Source: Halobacillus litoralis (GTDB lineage Bacteria > Bacillota > Bacilli > Bacillales > Halobacillaceae). From it: a DNA stretch of 64,000 nucleotides. The position numbers and the translations under genes are program-made. Below, one piece after another: positions 36,283-44,175 of the stretch. The DNA lies in NCBI RefSeq assembly GCF_009856415.1, contig NZ_WMEZ01000007.1, positions 118,692 to 182,691 on the forward strand, written 5' to 3'. Positions within the stretch are counted from its first letter, which is position 1. The number at the start of each line of letters is the position of its first letter. The notes beneath the pieces are model-generated. The model did not search any database and was not told the DNA's origin. It was given only the letters and a program-made list of their open reading frames with translations.

Positions 36283-36426
36283 ATAGCGCACTAACGAGGT
36301 TTTTGGAGTATATCCACATAATTAACAAGTGTTTGCAAAAATTCTATCCACAGATAATCAGGGTGCATGATCTTTATGGCGGGCCTTTGACTCACTTACT
36401 CACATTGTGCACAACCTTGTGGATAA
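36268..36426. promoter_or_regulatory. Cluster of five DnaA-type boxes
   Basis: Boxes seen: TTATCCACA (36268-36276, perfect), ATATCCACA (36310-36318), CTATCCACA (36344-36352), TTGTGCACA (about 36405-36413, near-palindromic) and, on the minus strand, TTATCCACA (36426-36418, perfect). Consensus is TTATNCACA. The cluster covers the 3' end of the DUF3298 gene and the 180-base gap before the GNAT terminator. Bacillus subtilis has chromosomal DnaA-box clusters away from oriC that lower initiation by binding DnaA. Confidence 0.6.
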
Positions 36427-36440
36427 TGTTAATAACAGGC

Positions 36441-36473
36441 AAAAAAAGAAGCATAAGTGCTGCTTATGCTTCT
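36441..36473 (-). terminator. Terminator of the GNAT gene
   Basis: On the minus strand GAAGCATAAG and CTTATGCTTC form a stem followed by seven T. It overlaps the last codons of the gene. Confidence 0.88.
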
Positions 36474-37012
36474 AACATTTCTTCTTCATTTTGCTCTCCG
36501 TAATAATGGAACAAATATTGATCTTTTGTAATGACATACAGGTCATAGACATCATCGGTGCGATTAATCCAAGAAAATACCTCTGGATAAGCGTCGTTGC
36601 CAATGGATACATAAGGAATTTTGAGAGCTGCTTTCATTGATCGGACGTTGGTACGTCTGATTTTCATAAAAATAGCTTCAATATTCAATTGGAAAAACAA
36701 TTCCTCGAAAAATGCTTCTTTGGCTATTTGATTGTATCCTTTGCCGAAAAATGGCTGACCGATCCAGGTAGCTAAAAAGCCCTTGTTCTCCTGTATATCG
36801 AAAAGGTTGATGGTTCCGATGGGCTGCCCCCACTCATCAAGGATGGTACGTGAAACCAATTCCCCCCGATCTTCAGCTTCTATGGTTTGTTTGGTCAAAA
36901 AGTAGAATTCGTCACTGGAAGATGCTTTGTGACGGACGTAAGGAAACACTTCAGGATGGCTCATCAACTCAAATAAAACCGGGGCGTCATGTAAGTCACG
37001 CTTTTTTAGCAT
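36464..37012 (-). CDS. GNAT-family N-acetyltransferase
   Basis: A 182-residue acetyltransferase of the RimJ/RimL-like GNAT group, which uses acetyl-CoA to modify an amino group. The opening LKKRDLHDAPVLFELMSHP and the central GTINLFDIQENKGFLATWIG and FFGKGYNQIAKEAFFEEL (acetyl-CoA loop region) support this; the usual Q/RxxGxG/A loop is changed to PFFGKGYN. The ATG (37012-37010) follows GGAGGG by 8 bases. That ribosome-binding site is itself part of a hairpin in a long structured leader with a tRNA-like fold. The substrate is unknown. Confidence 0.85.
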   Translation of the reverse strand: MLKKRDLHDAPVLFELMSHPEVFPYVRHKASSSDEFYFLTKQTIEAEDRGELVSRTILDEWGQPIGTINLFDIQENKGFLATWIGQPFFGKGYNQIAKEAFFEELFFQLNIEAIFMKIRRTNVRSMKAALKIPYVSIGNDAYPEVFSWINRTDDVYDLYVITKDQYLFHYYGEQNEEEMLEA

Positions 37013-37210
37013 AAAAAATCCCTCCTTGAATGAGGAGGGTGGTCCAAACGCATAGGAAATAGGCGTTCACTGGCCAGTTCGGACCACCCTCGAATTTTTA
37101 TCAATTGCTCACAAAAATTCGGGGTGGGAATCGAACCCACTAGAACCAGTGCTATGACTGGTGGCGCACCATTTGCCTTCCCTACACCAAAAGCTTATAA
37201 AATATCATCT
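37013..37210 (-). promoter_or_regulatory. Structured leader with tRNA-like fold before GNAT gene
   Basis: About 200 nt of minus-strand leader. From 5' to 3': a tRNA-like part (37187-37121); an AT-rich hairpin CGAATTTTT/AAAAATTCG (37121-37091); GGGTGGTCC (37089-37081), which can pair with GGACCACCC (37045-37037); and CCCTCC (37039-37034), which can pair with GGAGGG (37025-37020), the ribosome-binding site, followed by six T. The last two pairings share 37039-37037 and so exclude each other. This is the layout of a switch acting on termination, translation or both. It matches no riboswitch class I know. Confidence 0.6.
37121..37187 (-). ncRNA. tRNA-like (pseudo-tRNA) element
   Basis: On the minus strand a perfect T arm, GTGGG TTCGATT CCCAC (37140-37124), is preceded by a 4-base variable loop (TCTA) and an anticodon-like arm, ACCAG with CTGGT around the 8-base loop TCATAGCA. 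The D arm is poorly formed. The acceptor pairing is weak (TTTGG with CCGAA). No CCA is encoded. The loop size and missing stems argue against a decoding tRNA. A pseudo-tRNA called tRNA-Other is known from the Bacillus cereus group; whether this is related cannot be told here. Confidence 0.55.
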
Positions 37211-37216
37211 AAACTT

Positions 37217-37245
37217 ATAATAATCCACTCCGAGAAAAAAGTGAA
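37217..37245 (-). promoter_or_regulatory. Possible promoter of the GNAT leader
   Basis: Minus strand TTCACT (37245-37240), 17 bases, then TATTAT (37222-37217). This places the RNA start near 37210, just upstream of the tRNA-like fold. Confidence 0.45.
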
Positions 37246-37287
37246 TAAAAACTTTGTAAAATGGACGTGGATTTTTTTTACAAATTC

Positions 37288-37968
37288 TTATGGTTTTTGT
37301 TGATCCGTTAAAACGGAAAATACAGCTAGTCGCTCAGAATAAGTGGAGGCTTCTTTATCATACGGTCCCGTACAAGTGATGAGATTCAAACCGTGTGAAT
37401 TTGTGGGCCCGAAGATCTTCCTGATCGGAGCATCTTGGTAAGGATATGATTCAATTCTGCTTACTTCAAACGTAAGTTTCATGTTTTCGTCATAAACATG
37501 AATTTCATCTCCCGGTTTCAAATCTTTAAGGTCATAAAAAACAGCGGGCCCGCTATTACCGTCTACATGGCCTGCAATAACCGCATTTCCTTGGTTTCCA
37601 GGCATTGTCCCTGGTTCAAACCATCCGACATCAGTTAAGCTTTTCGGTACCGCCATTCCTCCATCTGGTGTATAGCCAAGAGCCTTAACGGAGGTGTCCA
37701 CATCTATCGAAGGAATTTCAATTCGGTCAGGAGTGATGCCGTATTGTTCGGATGAAGCCTGTACAGCAGGCGTGTAATTTTTTTTGATTGGTGCATTTTC
37801 TAATTGATCACGGACTAAAGATTCCTTTTTAACTTCTACACCTTGGGTGCGTGTGGTTTCGGATGTAGAAAGAGCCCTGGGTTCCTCTGCAGGTTCTTCA
37901 TTCAGCCATTGGAAACTGATGAGAAATACGAGGAGACCCAGGGCTAAAGGGAAAAGTTTTCTTACCAT
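37288..37968 (-). CDS. Class D/F-type sortase
   Basis: A 226-residue membrane-anchored transpeptidase. One N-terminal membrane segment (LFPLALGLLVFLISFQW) and a linker lead to the sortase fold, with the catalytic histidine in VIAGHVDGNSG, the cysteine in NLITCTGPYD and the arginine in YSERLAVF. It cuts a sorting signal on exported proteins and links them to the wall or to another partner. The start immediately follows the stop of a protein with an MPATG sorting signal, so the pair is almost certainly a dedicated sortase-substrate unit. Class assignment (F or D) is by overall appearance only. Confidence 0.88.
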   Translation of the reverse strand: MVRKLFPLALGLLVFLISFQWLNEEPAEEPRALSTSETTRTQGVEVKKESLVRDQLENAPIKKNYTPAVQASSEQYGITPDRIEIPSIDVDTSVKALGYTPDGGMAVPKSLTDVGWFEPGTMPGNQGNAVIAGHVDGNSGPAVFYDLKDLKPGDEIHVYDENMKLTFEVSRIESYPYQDAPIRKIFGPTNSHGLNLITCTGPYDKEASTYSERLAVFSVLTDQQKP

Positions 37969-38769
37969 TTATGCTTCTGAGCGTTTACGTGTCAGCATAA
38001 AGCCAGCACCCATGGCTAGAACACCTAGAAGAGCAGCATACATCCAAGCATTTGATGAGGAATCAGCTGTTCCACCGAAACCAGTAGCAGGCATCATTGT
38101 CGGCATAGCAGCAGAGTCTTGGAGAAGCAATACTTCTGGATTATCTGCTGTTCCAACAGCGAACGCACTATAAACTTTTCCTGCTTCAAGGTTTGTACCT
38201 GAAAGATCAATCAATTGTGTTCCATCTGTTGTACGTACTTCAAGGTCGTAGGAACCTGGGTCCACTTCCATATAATCGGTGACCATTGGGAATTCTGCAC
38301 CTGAGAATAGAGCATCTCCACCAATTGGACCTACATCAACGGCTGGTGCACCAGGAATGAAATGACCGACACGGACTTTAGCCTTACCTTCGGTTGCTTC
38401 CATAGAATCTTGGATGGCCTTCAATTGAATGTTTTCTAAGTTATCAATCGCTGCAGCTGTATAAGCCATACCAGCTTCTACATTTACTGTGGTAGAAATG
38501 ACAGGCTCTTGTTCACCTTTTGTTCCAGCTGCATAAATCTCTACTGTATGTTCGCCGGCCGGCACTTCCAAGTAATCTGTAGCTGCTTTAAATTCAGCAC
38601 CTTCAACAACAGCTTCATCATTCAAATACACATCAACTGCAGGGGCGTCAGGTGATGCGTGGAGAACGCGGACCATGGCGTTCTGATCGTGACTGTCAGC
38701 CAAGACAGAAGGTGCGAAGATTCCCAAAATCAATACAACAGCAGCTAATGACGAAAATAATTTTTTCAT
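37969..38769 (-). CDS. Sortase-anchored DUF4397 surface protein
   Basis: A 266-residue exported protein. The signal peptide (MKKLFSSLAAVVLILGIF) ends near VLA. Two DUF4397-like repeats follow: VRVLHASPDAPAVDVYLND, and later VRVGHFIPGAPAVDVGPIGG. The C-terminus is a sorting signal: MPATG, a hydrophobic stretch (MYAALLGVLAMGAGFML) and a basic tail RKRSEA. ATG 38769 is used because AAGGAGTGG precedes it and the signal peptide then starts correctly. It is cotranscribed with the sortase directly downstream, its presumed processing enzyme. Role at the surface unknown. Confidence 0.88.
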   Translation of the reverse strand: MKKLFSSLAAVVLILGIFAPSVLADSHDQNAMVRVLHASPDAPAVDVYLNDEAVVEGAEFKAATDYLEVPAGEHTVEIYAAGTKGEQEPVISTTVNVEAGMAYTAAAIDNLENIQLKAIQDSMEATEGKAKVRVGHFIPGAPAVDVGPIGGDALFSGAEFPMVTDYMEVDPGSYDLEVRTTDGTQLIDLSGTNLEAGKVYSAFAVGTADNPEVLLLQDSAAMPTMMPATGFGGTADSSSNAWMYAALLGVLAMGAGFMLTRKRSEA

Positions 38770-38946
38770 GTTCCCACTCCTTAAATTTTTTATATCCACT
38801 GCCATTCTATAGAACGGCAATTTCTACCATGGGGGTTTTCACAACGCGTTGTAAAAATCTTGTACAAGTTTTGTATATTCATCATATACACCCTTTGTAC
38901 AACTTTCAAACCTTTTGCTATGCTCAATATGCTTTTAGAGAACATA

Positions 38947-38976
38947 GAAAAAACACCGGAAAATCCTTCCGGTGTT
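38947..38976 (-). terminator. Terminator-like hairpin upstream of the amidohydrolase stop
   Basis: AACACCGGA and TCCGGTGTT form a stem, with a T run on the minus strand just after the amidohydrolase stop at 38988. Confidence 0.85.
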
Positions 38977-38987
38977 AGAGTGCTTCA

Positions 38988-40115
38988 CTATTCTTGGAAA
39001 TATACCATTTTTCCGTCAATCATTGTCCATATAGGTTTAGACAGATACTCGAATGGATGTCCGCTCCACAAGACAAGATCGGCGTCTTTTCCCTTTTCAA
39101 TCGAACCGACCCGGTCATCAACTCCAAGGTTCTTAGCAGGGGTGATCGTGATTCCTCGAAGAGCGTCCTCGACGTCGAGACCTTCTCTAGCTGCGAGTGC
39201 TGCACATATGTTCAAATATTGGATGGGTGTATAAGGATGGTCCGTCGTAATGGAGACACGGATCCCGTGGTCGTGCAGAATTTTATACGTCTGCCACGTT
39301 TTGTTTCTTAGCTCAATTTTCGATGCCCTTGTAAATGTCGGCCCTACACAGACTTGTAATTCTCTTCCTGCCAGGTGATCAGCAATTAAATGCCCTTCCG
39401 TACAATGCTCGATGCGCAAGTCCAGGTCGAATTCGTCTGCAAAGCGCAAAGCTGTAATGATATCGTCCGCTCTATGAGCGTGGATTCTCACAGGTATCTC
39501 TTTGTTCAAGACTTGTAGAATCGGTTTTACACGGAGGCCGGGTTCTGGGTCCTTCATTGCTGCATAGAAGGTCTCCCTTAATGTCCCCATAATTCCAAGC
39601 CTGGTTATCGAGGCATTTTTAGACTGGGAGTGAATCCGTTTTGGGTTTTCTCCCAAAGCGAGTTTAAGGCCGGCCGTCTCTCTGAGGATCATATCGTTAA
39701 TCGTATGGCCCACGGTTTTAATAACAGAGGTCGTACCACCAATCATATTTGCGCTCCCCGGCATGATGTGCGCCGTGGTAACACCAGCTTTCCTCGCATT
39801 AAAAAAAGCAGGGTCAAGAGGGTGGGCTCCATCGATTGCTCTCAAGTGTGGGGTCACGGCCTCAATGGTTTCATTTGCATCACTTCCTGCCCAGCCCGTT
39901 CCCTCATCATAAAGACCAAGGTGGGTGTGGACATCAACGAATCCTGGGTATAGATCCAACCCTTTGCCATCGATAAATTCAGCTTGCTCCGGCAAATCGA
40001 TGCTCTCACCGTAATCGTGTATTTTCCCATCGATTACATGGACATATCCATTTTTTATAGAAGGAGATGTGATAGGGTGGATACTGACATTTTTTATTAC
40101 AGTGTTCATAGACAT
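38988..40115 (-). CDS. Amidohydrolase (imidazolonepropionase-like)
   Basis: A 375-residue metal-dependent hydrolase of the amidohydrolase superfamily. The HxH metal motif is VDVHTHLG near residue 60. Later metal ligands are in RIHAHRADD and RIEHCTEGH, and the catalytic aspartate is in TTDHPYTP. KNLGVDDRVGSIEKGKDADL marks the C-terminal part of the superfamily. The start is chosen at 40115 (GAAGGGAAAGG upstream); the ATG at 40109 is equally possible. Single-gene unit; substrate unknown. It lies just before yfhF and is not part of the B. subtilis order there. Confidence 0.85.
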   Translation of the reverse strand: MSMNTVIKNVSIHPITSPSIKNGYVHVIDGKIHDYGESIDLPEQAEFIDGKGLDLYPGFVDVHTHLGLYDEGTGWAGSDANETIEAVTPHLRAIDGAHPLDPAFFNARKAGVTTAHIMPGSANMIGGTTSVIKTVGHTINDMILRETAGLKLALGENPKRIHSQSKNASITRLGIMGTLRETFYAAMKDPEPGLRVKPILQVLNKEIPVRIHAHRADDIITALRFADEFDLDLRIEHCTEGHLIADHLAGRELQVCVGPTFTRASKIELRNKTWQTYKILHDHGIRVSITTDHPYTPIQYLNICAALAAREGLDVEDALRGITITPAKNLGVDDRVGSIEKGKDADLVLWSGHPFEYLSKPIWTMIDGKMVYFQE

Positions 40116-40209
40116 ACAGCCTTTCCCTTCGTTATACAATTATTATACTTTAAAATAGCCTTTTGGATAACAAAAATGAGCAAAGCTAAGCTTTACTCAT
40201 TGCACACCT

Positions 40210-41115
40210 TTAGTTGTTTAAAATGGATGAAAGGGCAGGCTGTAATTCTGGGTAGTGAAACGTGTACCCAGAAGCCATTGCTTTTTTAGGGATGACACAT
40301 TGTCCATCTAAAAGGAGTGTGCTCATATCTCCGAGTGCAGCTTTCAGGGCAAAGGCGGGAGCGGGAATCCAGTGGGGACGATTCAATACTTCCCCAAGGG
40401 TTTGACCGAAATCTTTGTTTCTTTTCGGGTTGGGAGCTGTTCCGTTTAAGGGGCCGTGAATGTCTTTGTTTTCAATGGCGAAATGAACAAGCCCGACGAC
40501 ATCATCGATATGGATCCAGGACATCCATTGTTCACCTGACCCTAGTTTCCCGCCAATCATCATTTTGTAAGGGAGGATCATTTTCGGAAGCGCACCTTCT
40601 TCACCCAATATAATGCCGAAGCGGACATACACGGTCCGAATACCTTTTTCTGCGGCTTGTGAAGCACGCGTTTCCCATTCCTCTACAACATTAGCTAAAA
40701 AGTCGTTCCCTGGTTCGGTTGTTTCTTCTGTGAAAGTCTTTGTTTTAGATTGCCCGTAATAACCTACAGCAGAGGCGTTGACGAGGACCTCGGGCTTTTC
40801 CGGCAATGCATCAACCAAGTCCAATACCCCTTCTGTCGATTTGATACGGCTTTCCAAAATCGATTGTTTCCTTTCCTCGGTCCATCGTCCACTATTCAAT
40901 GATTCTCCAGCTAAATTGACGATGGCATCAAGAGCAGGGAGCTCTTGTTCCGGGTGGAATTCCTCTTTCAACCAACCGACATAAGTGACTTGCTCCGTGT
41001 CGTTGTACTTCTTTGGACTCCGTGTCAATATGTACACGTCATGCCCTTCTTGGACGAACTTCTCTTTTAATTGGGTACCGACAAAACCAGTACCTCCTGT
41101 AATGGCGATTTTCAT
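40210..41115 (-). CDS. yfhF: TIGR01777-type epimerase/NAD-binding protein
   Basis: A 301-residue NAD(P)-binding protein of the extended SDR group. The dinucleotide motif ITGGTGFVG lies at residues 4-12. NLAGESLNSGRW, SAVGYYGQS and the C-terminal domain with VLNRPHWIPAPAFALK are typical of the TIGR01777 (YfhF/YfcH) family, whose reaction is not known. ATG 41115 is preferred over 41121 because GGAGG is then 7-8 bases upstream. It is divergent from recX, the same order as in B. subtilis. Confidence 0.9.
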   Translation of the reverse strand: MKIAITGGTGFVGTQLKEKFVQEGHDVYILTRSPKKYNDTEQVTYVGWLKEEFHPEQELPALDAIVNLAGESLNSGRWTEERKQSILESRIKSTEGVLDLVDALPEKPEVLVNASAVGYYGQSKTKTFTEETTEPGNDFLANVVEEWETRASQAAEKGIRTVYVRFGIILGEEGALPKMILPYKMMIGGKLGSGEQWMSWIHIDDVVGLVHFAIENKDIHGPLNGTAPNPKRNKDFGQTLGEVLNRPHWIPAPAFALKAALGDMSTLLLDGQCVIPKKAMASGYTFHYPELQPALSSILNN

Positions 41116-41224
41116 GTTCATTCCTCCTGTCAGTGTGAGGTTGTCAATAGTTTACTCCATTTGATTCGGTTTACCGATACACACGCCGAATCCATGATAA
41201 AATATGGTCAAAGAGGTGAAGCGG

Positions 41225-42037
41225 ATGGCTAAACTTACAAAAATTACGACACAAAAAAAGCATAAGAGTCGTTACAATATCTTCCTTGATAAAGGGAATG
41301 GAGAAGAGTATGGGTTCAGTGTCGATGAAGATGTTCTCGTGAAGTATCGTCTTCAAAAAAACATGGAACTTGACGATGCTCTAATCAACGCGTTGATACA
41401 GACCGATACGCTTCATAAATCCTATACCCTTGCCATCAATTATTTAAGCTATCGTATGCGTTCGGAAAAAGAGATCCGTGATTATTTAAAAGACAAAGAG
41501 ACGGACCCGGAGCACATCGAAGAAATTGTTTCACGATTGAATAAAGAACGGTTGCTGGATGATCAGGAGTTCGCGAACTCCCTTGTGAGGACAAGGATTA
41601 TGACTTCCAGTAAAGGTCCGCTCCTTTTGAAAAAAGAATTATTGGATAAAGGGGTGTCTGCAGTAAAAGCGGATGAAGCCATCACTCATTATTCTTTTGA
41701 GAAGCAATATGAAAAAGCGATAAAATTTGCTGAAAAGAAATTGAGGAACGACGGCCGGAAATCATACCGTCAGCAAGTTCAAAACGTGCAGCAGACGCTG
41801 ATGCAAAAAGGATTTCAGGGAGACGTCATCCAGGAAGTGCTTGCGAATTTACCGGAAGATGAGGACGAAGACACAGAATGGGAAGCGGTCGTTTATCAGG
41901 GAGAAAAAATGCTTCGCAAATTTCAATCCAAAGCTGAAGGGTTTGAGTTGACGCAGAAAGTCAAATCAGGATTGTACAGAAAAGGTTTCTCTTTCGATCT
42001 TATTGATCGTTTTATCGATGAGTATGTGAAGGAATAA
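41225..42037 (+). CDS. recX: Regulatory protein RecX
   Basis: A 270-residue protein that binds RecA filaments and modulates recombination and the SOS response. The RecX repeat structure of three-helix units is visible from about residue 60 (INYLSYRMRSEKEIRDYL) to the end (YRKGFSFDLIDRFI). Like other RecX proteins of bacilli it is longer than the E. coli form and has a basic N-terminus (KLTKITTQKKHKS). ATG 41225 follows AGAGGTG by 6 bases. A long bidirectional terminator follows. Confidence 0.93.
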   Translation: MAKLTKITTQKKHKSRYNIFLDKGNGEEYGFSVDEDVLVKYRLQKNMELDDALINALIQTDTLHKSYTLAINYLSYRMRSEKEIRDYLKDKETDPEHIEEIVSRLNKERLLDDQEFANSLVRTRIMTSSKGPLLLKKELLDKGVSAVKADEAITHYSFEKQYEKAIKFAEKKLRNDGRKSYRQQVQNVQQTLMQKGFQGDVIQEVLANLPEDEDEDTEWEAVVYQGEKMLRKFQSKAEGFELTQKVKSGLYRKGFSFDLIDRFIDEYVKE

Positions 42038-42086
42038 AAAAAGAACAAGCCGTCTGACTTAAATGTCAGCCGCTTGTTCTTTTTTA
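42036..42086. terminator. Bidirectional terminator between recX and the HAD gene
   Basis: AAGAACAAGC and GCTTGTTCTT form the base stem with A and T runs on the outside, and TGACTTAAATGTCA makes an inner hairpin. It overlaps the 3' end of the HAD gene. Confidence 0.92.
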
Positions 42087-42877
42087 CTCAACAGTCCTTT
42101 TTTATCCAAGTCCTCAATTGCCTCATGTACATGATCGACAACCGTACTTGCCTTTTCCTTCACCTGGTCATGAGCCTTTGACATGGCATAGCTGTGGGGA
42201 GTCATTTCAAACATGCTCAAGTCATTGAAAGAATCTCCAACACATGCGATTTCATCAGGGTGAATGCCGAGGCCTTCAATCAACTTTCTAAGACCACTTT
42301 GCTTGTTAATCGATTTAGGCATCATATCGACACATGTTTCATGAGAAATGAAACTGTCGATTTCTTCTCCAAATGTCTCTTTAATCCGATTGGCAGCTTT
42401 CACAACATCCGCTTCTTTCCCATGGAGGGTAAATTTTGAAGGGGTAATTGTTTCACCTACTTGATCGTTCAGTTCGGGTTTGACAATAATTTCGTGGAAC
42501 ATCTGTTCAGAAATCATGTCAATGAATCTGTTCGATTCTTTCGTAAATGTTTCATCAGCTGTAGACACTGTTTTAATCATCGGTTCTTGATCAATGGTTT
42601 GAACGATTCGTTTCGCCAGTTCTGTTTCAAACGTTTTGGCATGGATTTGTGTATCTTCGTCATTGAATACAAAGGCCCCATTTTGACTGACGCGGTGTCC
42701 GTTTACACCTACACGTTTTAGAACCTCTACAATTTCGTGATCCATACGACCGGAGGCGACAGCAAGAGGGAGGCCCTCTTCAACCATGCGCTTCAATGCA
42801 TCAATATCTTCGTTTTTAATATAATGATCGACACCAAGAAGGGTACCGTCAAGGTCTGTGACAAATAGTTTGATCAT
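42059..42877 (-). CDS. Cof-type HAD-superfamily hydrolase
   Basis: A 272-residue phosphatase of HAD subfamily IIB (Cof type). Motif I is FVTDLDGTLLG with two aspartates, motif II includes VASGR, motif III has the lysine region near KQSGL, and motif IV is CVGDSFNDLSMFE. These enzymes act on sugar phosphates, flavin mononucleotide or nucleotide phosphates. ATG 42877 has AAAGGAG upstream; the 33-codon extension further upstream lacks support. It is divergent from the glucose uptake genes, so a sugar-phosphate substrate is possible but not shown. Confidence 0.9.
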   Translation of the reverse strand: MIKLFVTDLDGTLLGVDHYIKNEDIDALKRMVEEGLPLAVASGRMDHEIVEVLKRVGVNGHRVSQNGAFVFNDEDTQIHAKTFETELAKRIVQTIDQEPMIKTVSTADETFTKESNRFIDMISEQMFHEIIVKPELNDQVGETITPSKFTLHGKEADVVKAANRIKETFGEEIDSFISHETCVDMMPKSINKQSGLRKLIEGLGIHPDEIACVGDSFNDLSMFEMTPHSYAMSKAHDQVKEKASTVVDHVHEAIEDLDKKGLLSKKEQAADI

Positions 42878-43027
42878 TGTTTCATCTCCTTTCCTTCCGG
42901 GGAATTCCCCAGCACCTAAATGATTGTACACGACGTAATCGCTTTCACACAAAGAGGAAAGCTTATTCCATAGCATCCCACTTGTAAAAAAAACAAATCA
43001 AATATAGGATAGAAGTTATGAGATGAC

Positions 43028-43041
43028 TGAAAACGCTTTTA
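43028..43041 (+). promoter_or_regulatory. Possible cre site upstream of glcT
   Basis: TGAAAACGCTTTTA matches the cre consensus except for T instead of C at position 13. It lies 24 bases before the glcT start. Confidence 0.4.
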
Positions 43042-43065
43042 GTGTAATTTAAGTGGGGGACCATT

Positions 43066-43908
43066 ATGGAAAAGCAGATAAAGATAAAAAAAGTGCTCAA
43101 TAATAATGTAGTCATTGCTTCCCACCCAACTTATGAAGAAGTGGTGTTAATTGGGAAAGGAATTGGTTTTAACAGGAAGAAGGGAGACGAAATTTCTTCC
43201 GAAAAAGCCGACAAGACATTTTTGCTGAGTAATGAACAGGAAAAAGAACAATATGTGAGTTTATTGCCATACATCGACGAGAGTTTGATTGACTTCATGA
43301 GTGATATCCTCCATCACGTAGAATCGCGAATGGGGCAAGATCTCAACCAACATATTCACGTCGCGTTGACAGATCACCTGGCATTCGCCATCAATCGAGC
43401 AAAAAAAAACCTCCAGTTCGCGAATCCATTTTTGCTTGAAATTGAATCCCTTTATCCAAAGGAATATCAAATTGCGATGGAAGTTGTGACGATGATTTAC
43501 GATAAAATGGGCATCCAGTTTCCAGAAGGAGAGGTAGGCTTCATTGCTCTTCATATTCATAGTGCTGTAACGGACAAGACGCTAAGGGAACTCAACCGTC
43601 ATAACCAGCTCATCACACATCTCGTTCAACTTGTTGAAGATACGATGGACGTTCAAATTGATAAAAAGAGTGTGGACTACCATAGGCTTGTTCAACATTT
43701 GCACAGAGCCATCGACCGTGTTTATCAAGATGAACACGTAGGGGATGAAATTCGTTTGGCAAACATGTTGAAAGAAGAATATCCTGTGTGCTATAATTTA
43801 GCATGGAAACTGATAAAAGTGATGCAAAGGCAACTGAATAAACCTGTAGATGAGTCGGAAGCGATTTATTTGACGATCCATTTACAACGTTTAACCCATA
43901 AAACCTAA
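43066..43908 (+). CDS. glcT: PtsG operon transcription antiterminator
   Basis: A 280-residue BglG/SacY-family RNA-binding antiterminator. Residues 1-55 form the RNA-binding CAT domain (MEKQIKIKKVLNNNVVIA). PRD1 (about 65-170) has histidines in HIHVALTDHLAFAI and FIALHIHSA, and PRD2 follows with DYHRLVQHLHRAIDRV and YLTIHLQRL. In B. subtilis, GlcT binds the ptsG leader and prevents termination when glucose is present. Phosphorylation of PRD1 by the glucose permease inactivates it. The matching RNA target and terminator lie directly downstream, before ptsG. Confidence 0.95.
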   Translation: MEKQIKIKKVLNNNVVIASHPTYEEVVLIGKGIGFNRKKGDEISSEKADKTFLLSNEQEKEQYVSLLPYIDESLIDFMSDILHHVESRMGQDLNQHIHVALTDHLAFAINRAKKNLQFANPFLLEIESLYPKEYQIAMEVVTMIYDKMGIQFPEGEVGFIALHIHSAVTDKTLRELNRHNQLITHLVQLVEDTMDVQIDKKSVDYHRLVQHLHRAIDRVYQDEHVGDEIRLANMLKEEYPVCYNLAWKLIKVMQRQLNKPVDESEAIYLTIHLQRLTHKT

Positions 43909-43913
43909 AACGT

Positions 43914-44020
43914 ACGTGTTACTGACACGATCAGGCATGAGTACATGAAGGTGAAGTGGTTATCATAGGGATAGGACTATCCTTATGGAACCCATTCACC
44001 TCGTGTGCTCATGCTTTTTT
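43914..44020 (+). promoter_or_regulatory. GlcT RNA antiterminator target and ptsG leader terminator
   Basis: The RAT element at about 43914-43942 contains ACGTGTTACTGAC and CGATCAGGCATGAG, very close to the ptsG RAT of B. subtilis. It overlaps a long terminator in which GCATGAG (43935-43941) pairs with CTCATGC (44008-44014), with further pairing of GGTGAA and TTCACC and an inner hairpin, followed by six T. GlcT binding should block termination. Confidence 0.9.
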
Positions 44021-44175
44021 ATGTCCTGCTAAGAAAGTAGGACGAGCTATTATCCATACTCGGCGTCCAAACTGGACGCTTATCGTTCCTTTTTTGTTGA
44101 AAACGTTTTATTTTTCTGACAAATGGATTTTATGGGGCCAGAGGCTTGCGTCACAAAAAAAAGGAGGAAAACATA

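Noticed and set aside
36268..36426. Chromosomal replication origin
   Set aside because: DnaA-type boxes are present, but there is no dnaA/dnaN, no clear AT-rich unwinding region and the neighbours are not origin genes.
37037..37089. T-box core, because GGGTGGTCC resembles the T-box motif GGGTGGNACCGCG
   Set aside because: The ACCGCG part is missing, there is no stem I with a specifier loop, and the segment pairs fully with a downstream complement, unlike a T-box bulge.
37121..37187. Functional decoding tRNA on the minus strand
   Set aside because: The T arm is perfect, but the anticodon loop has eight bases, the acceptor pairing is weak and the D arm is not formed, so it is treated as a tRNA-like element.
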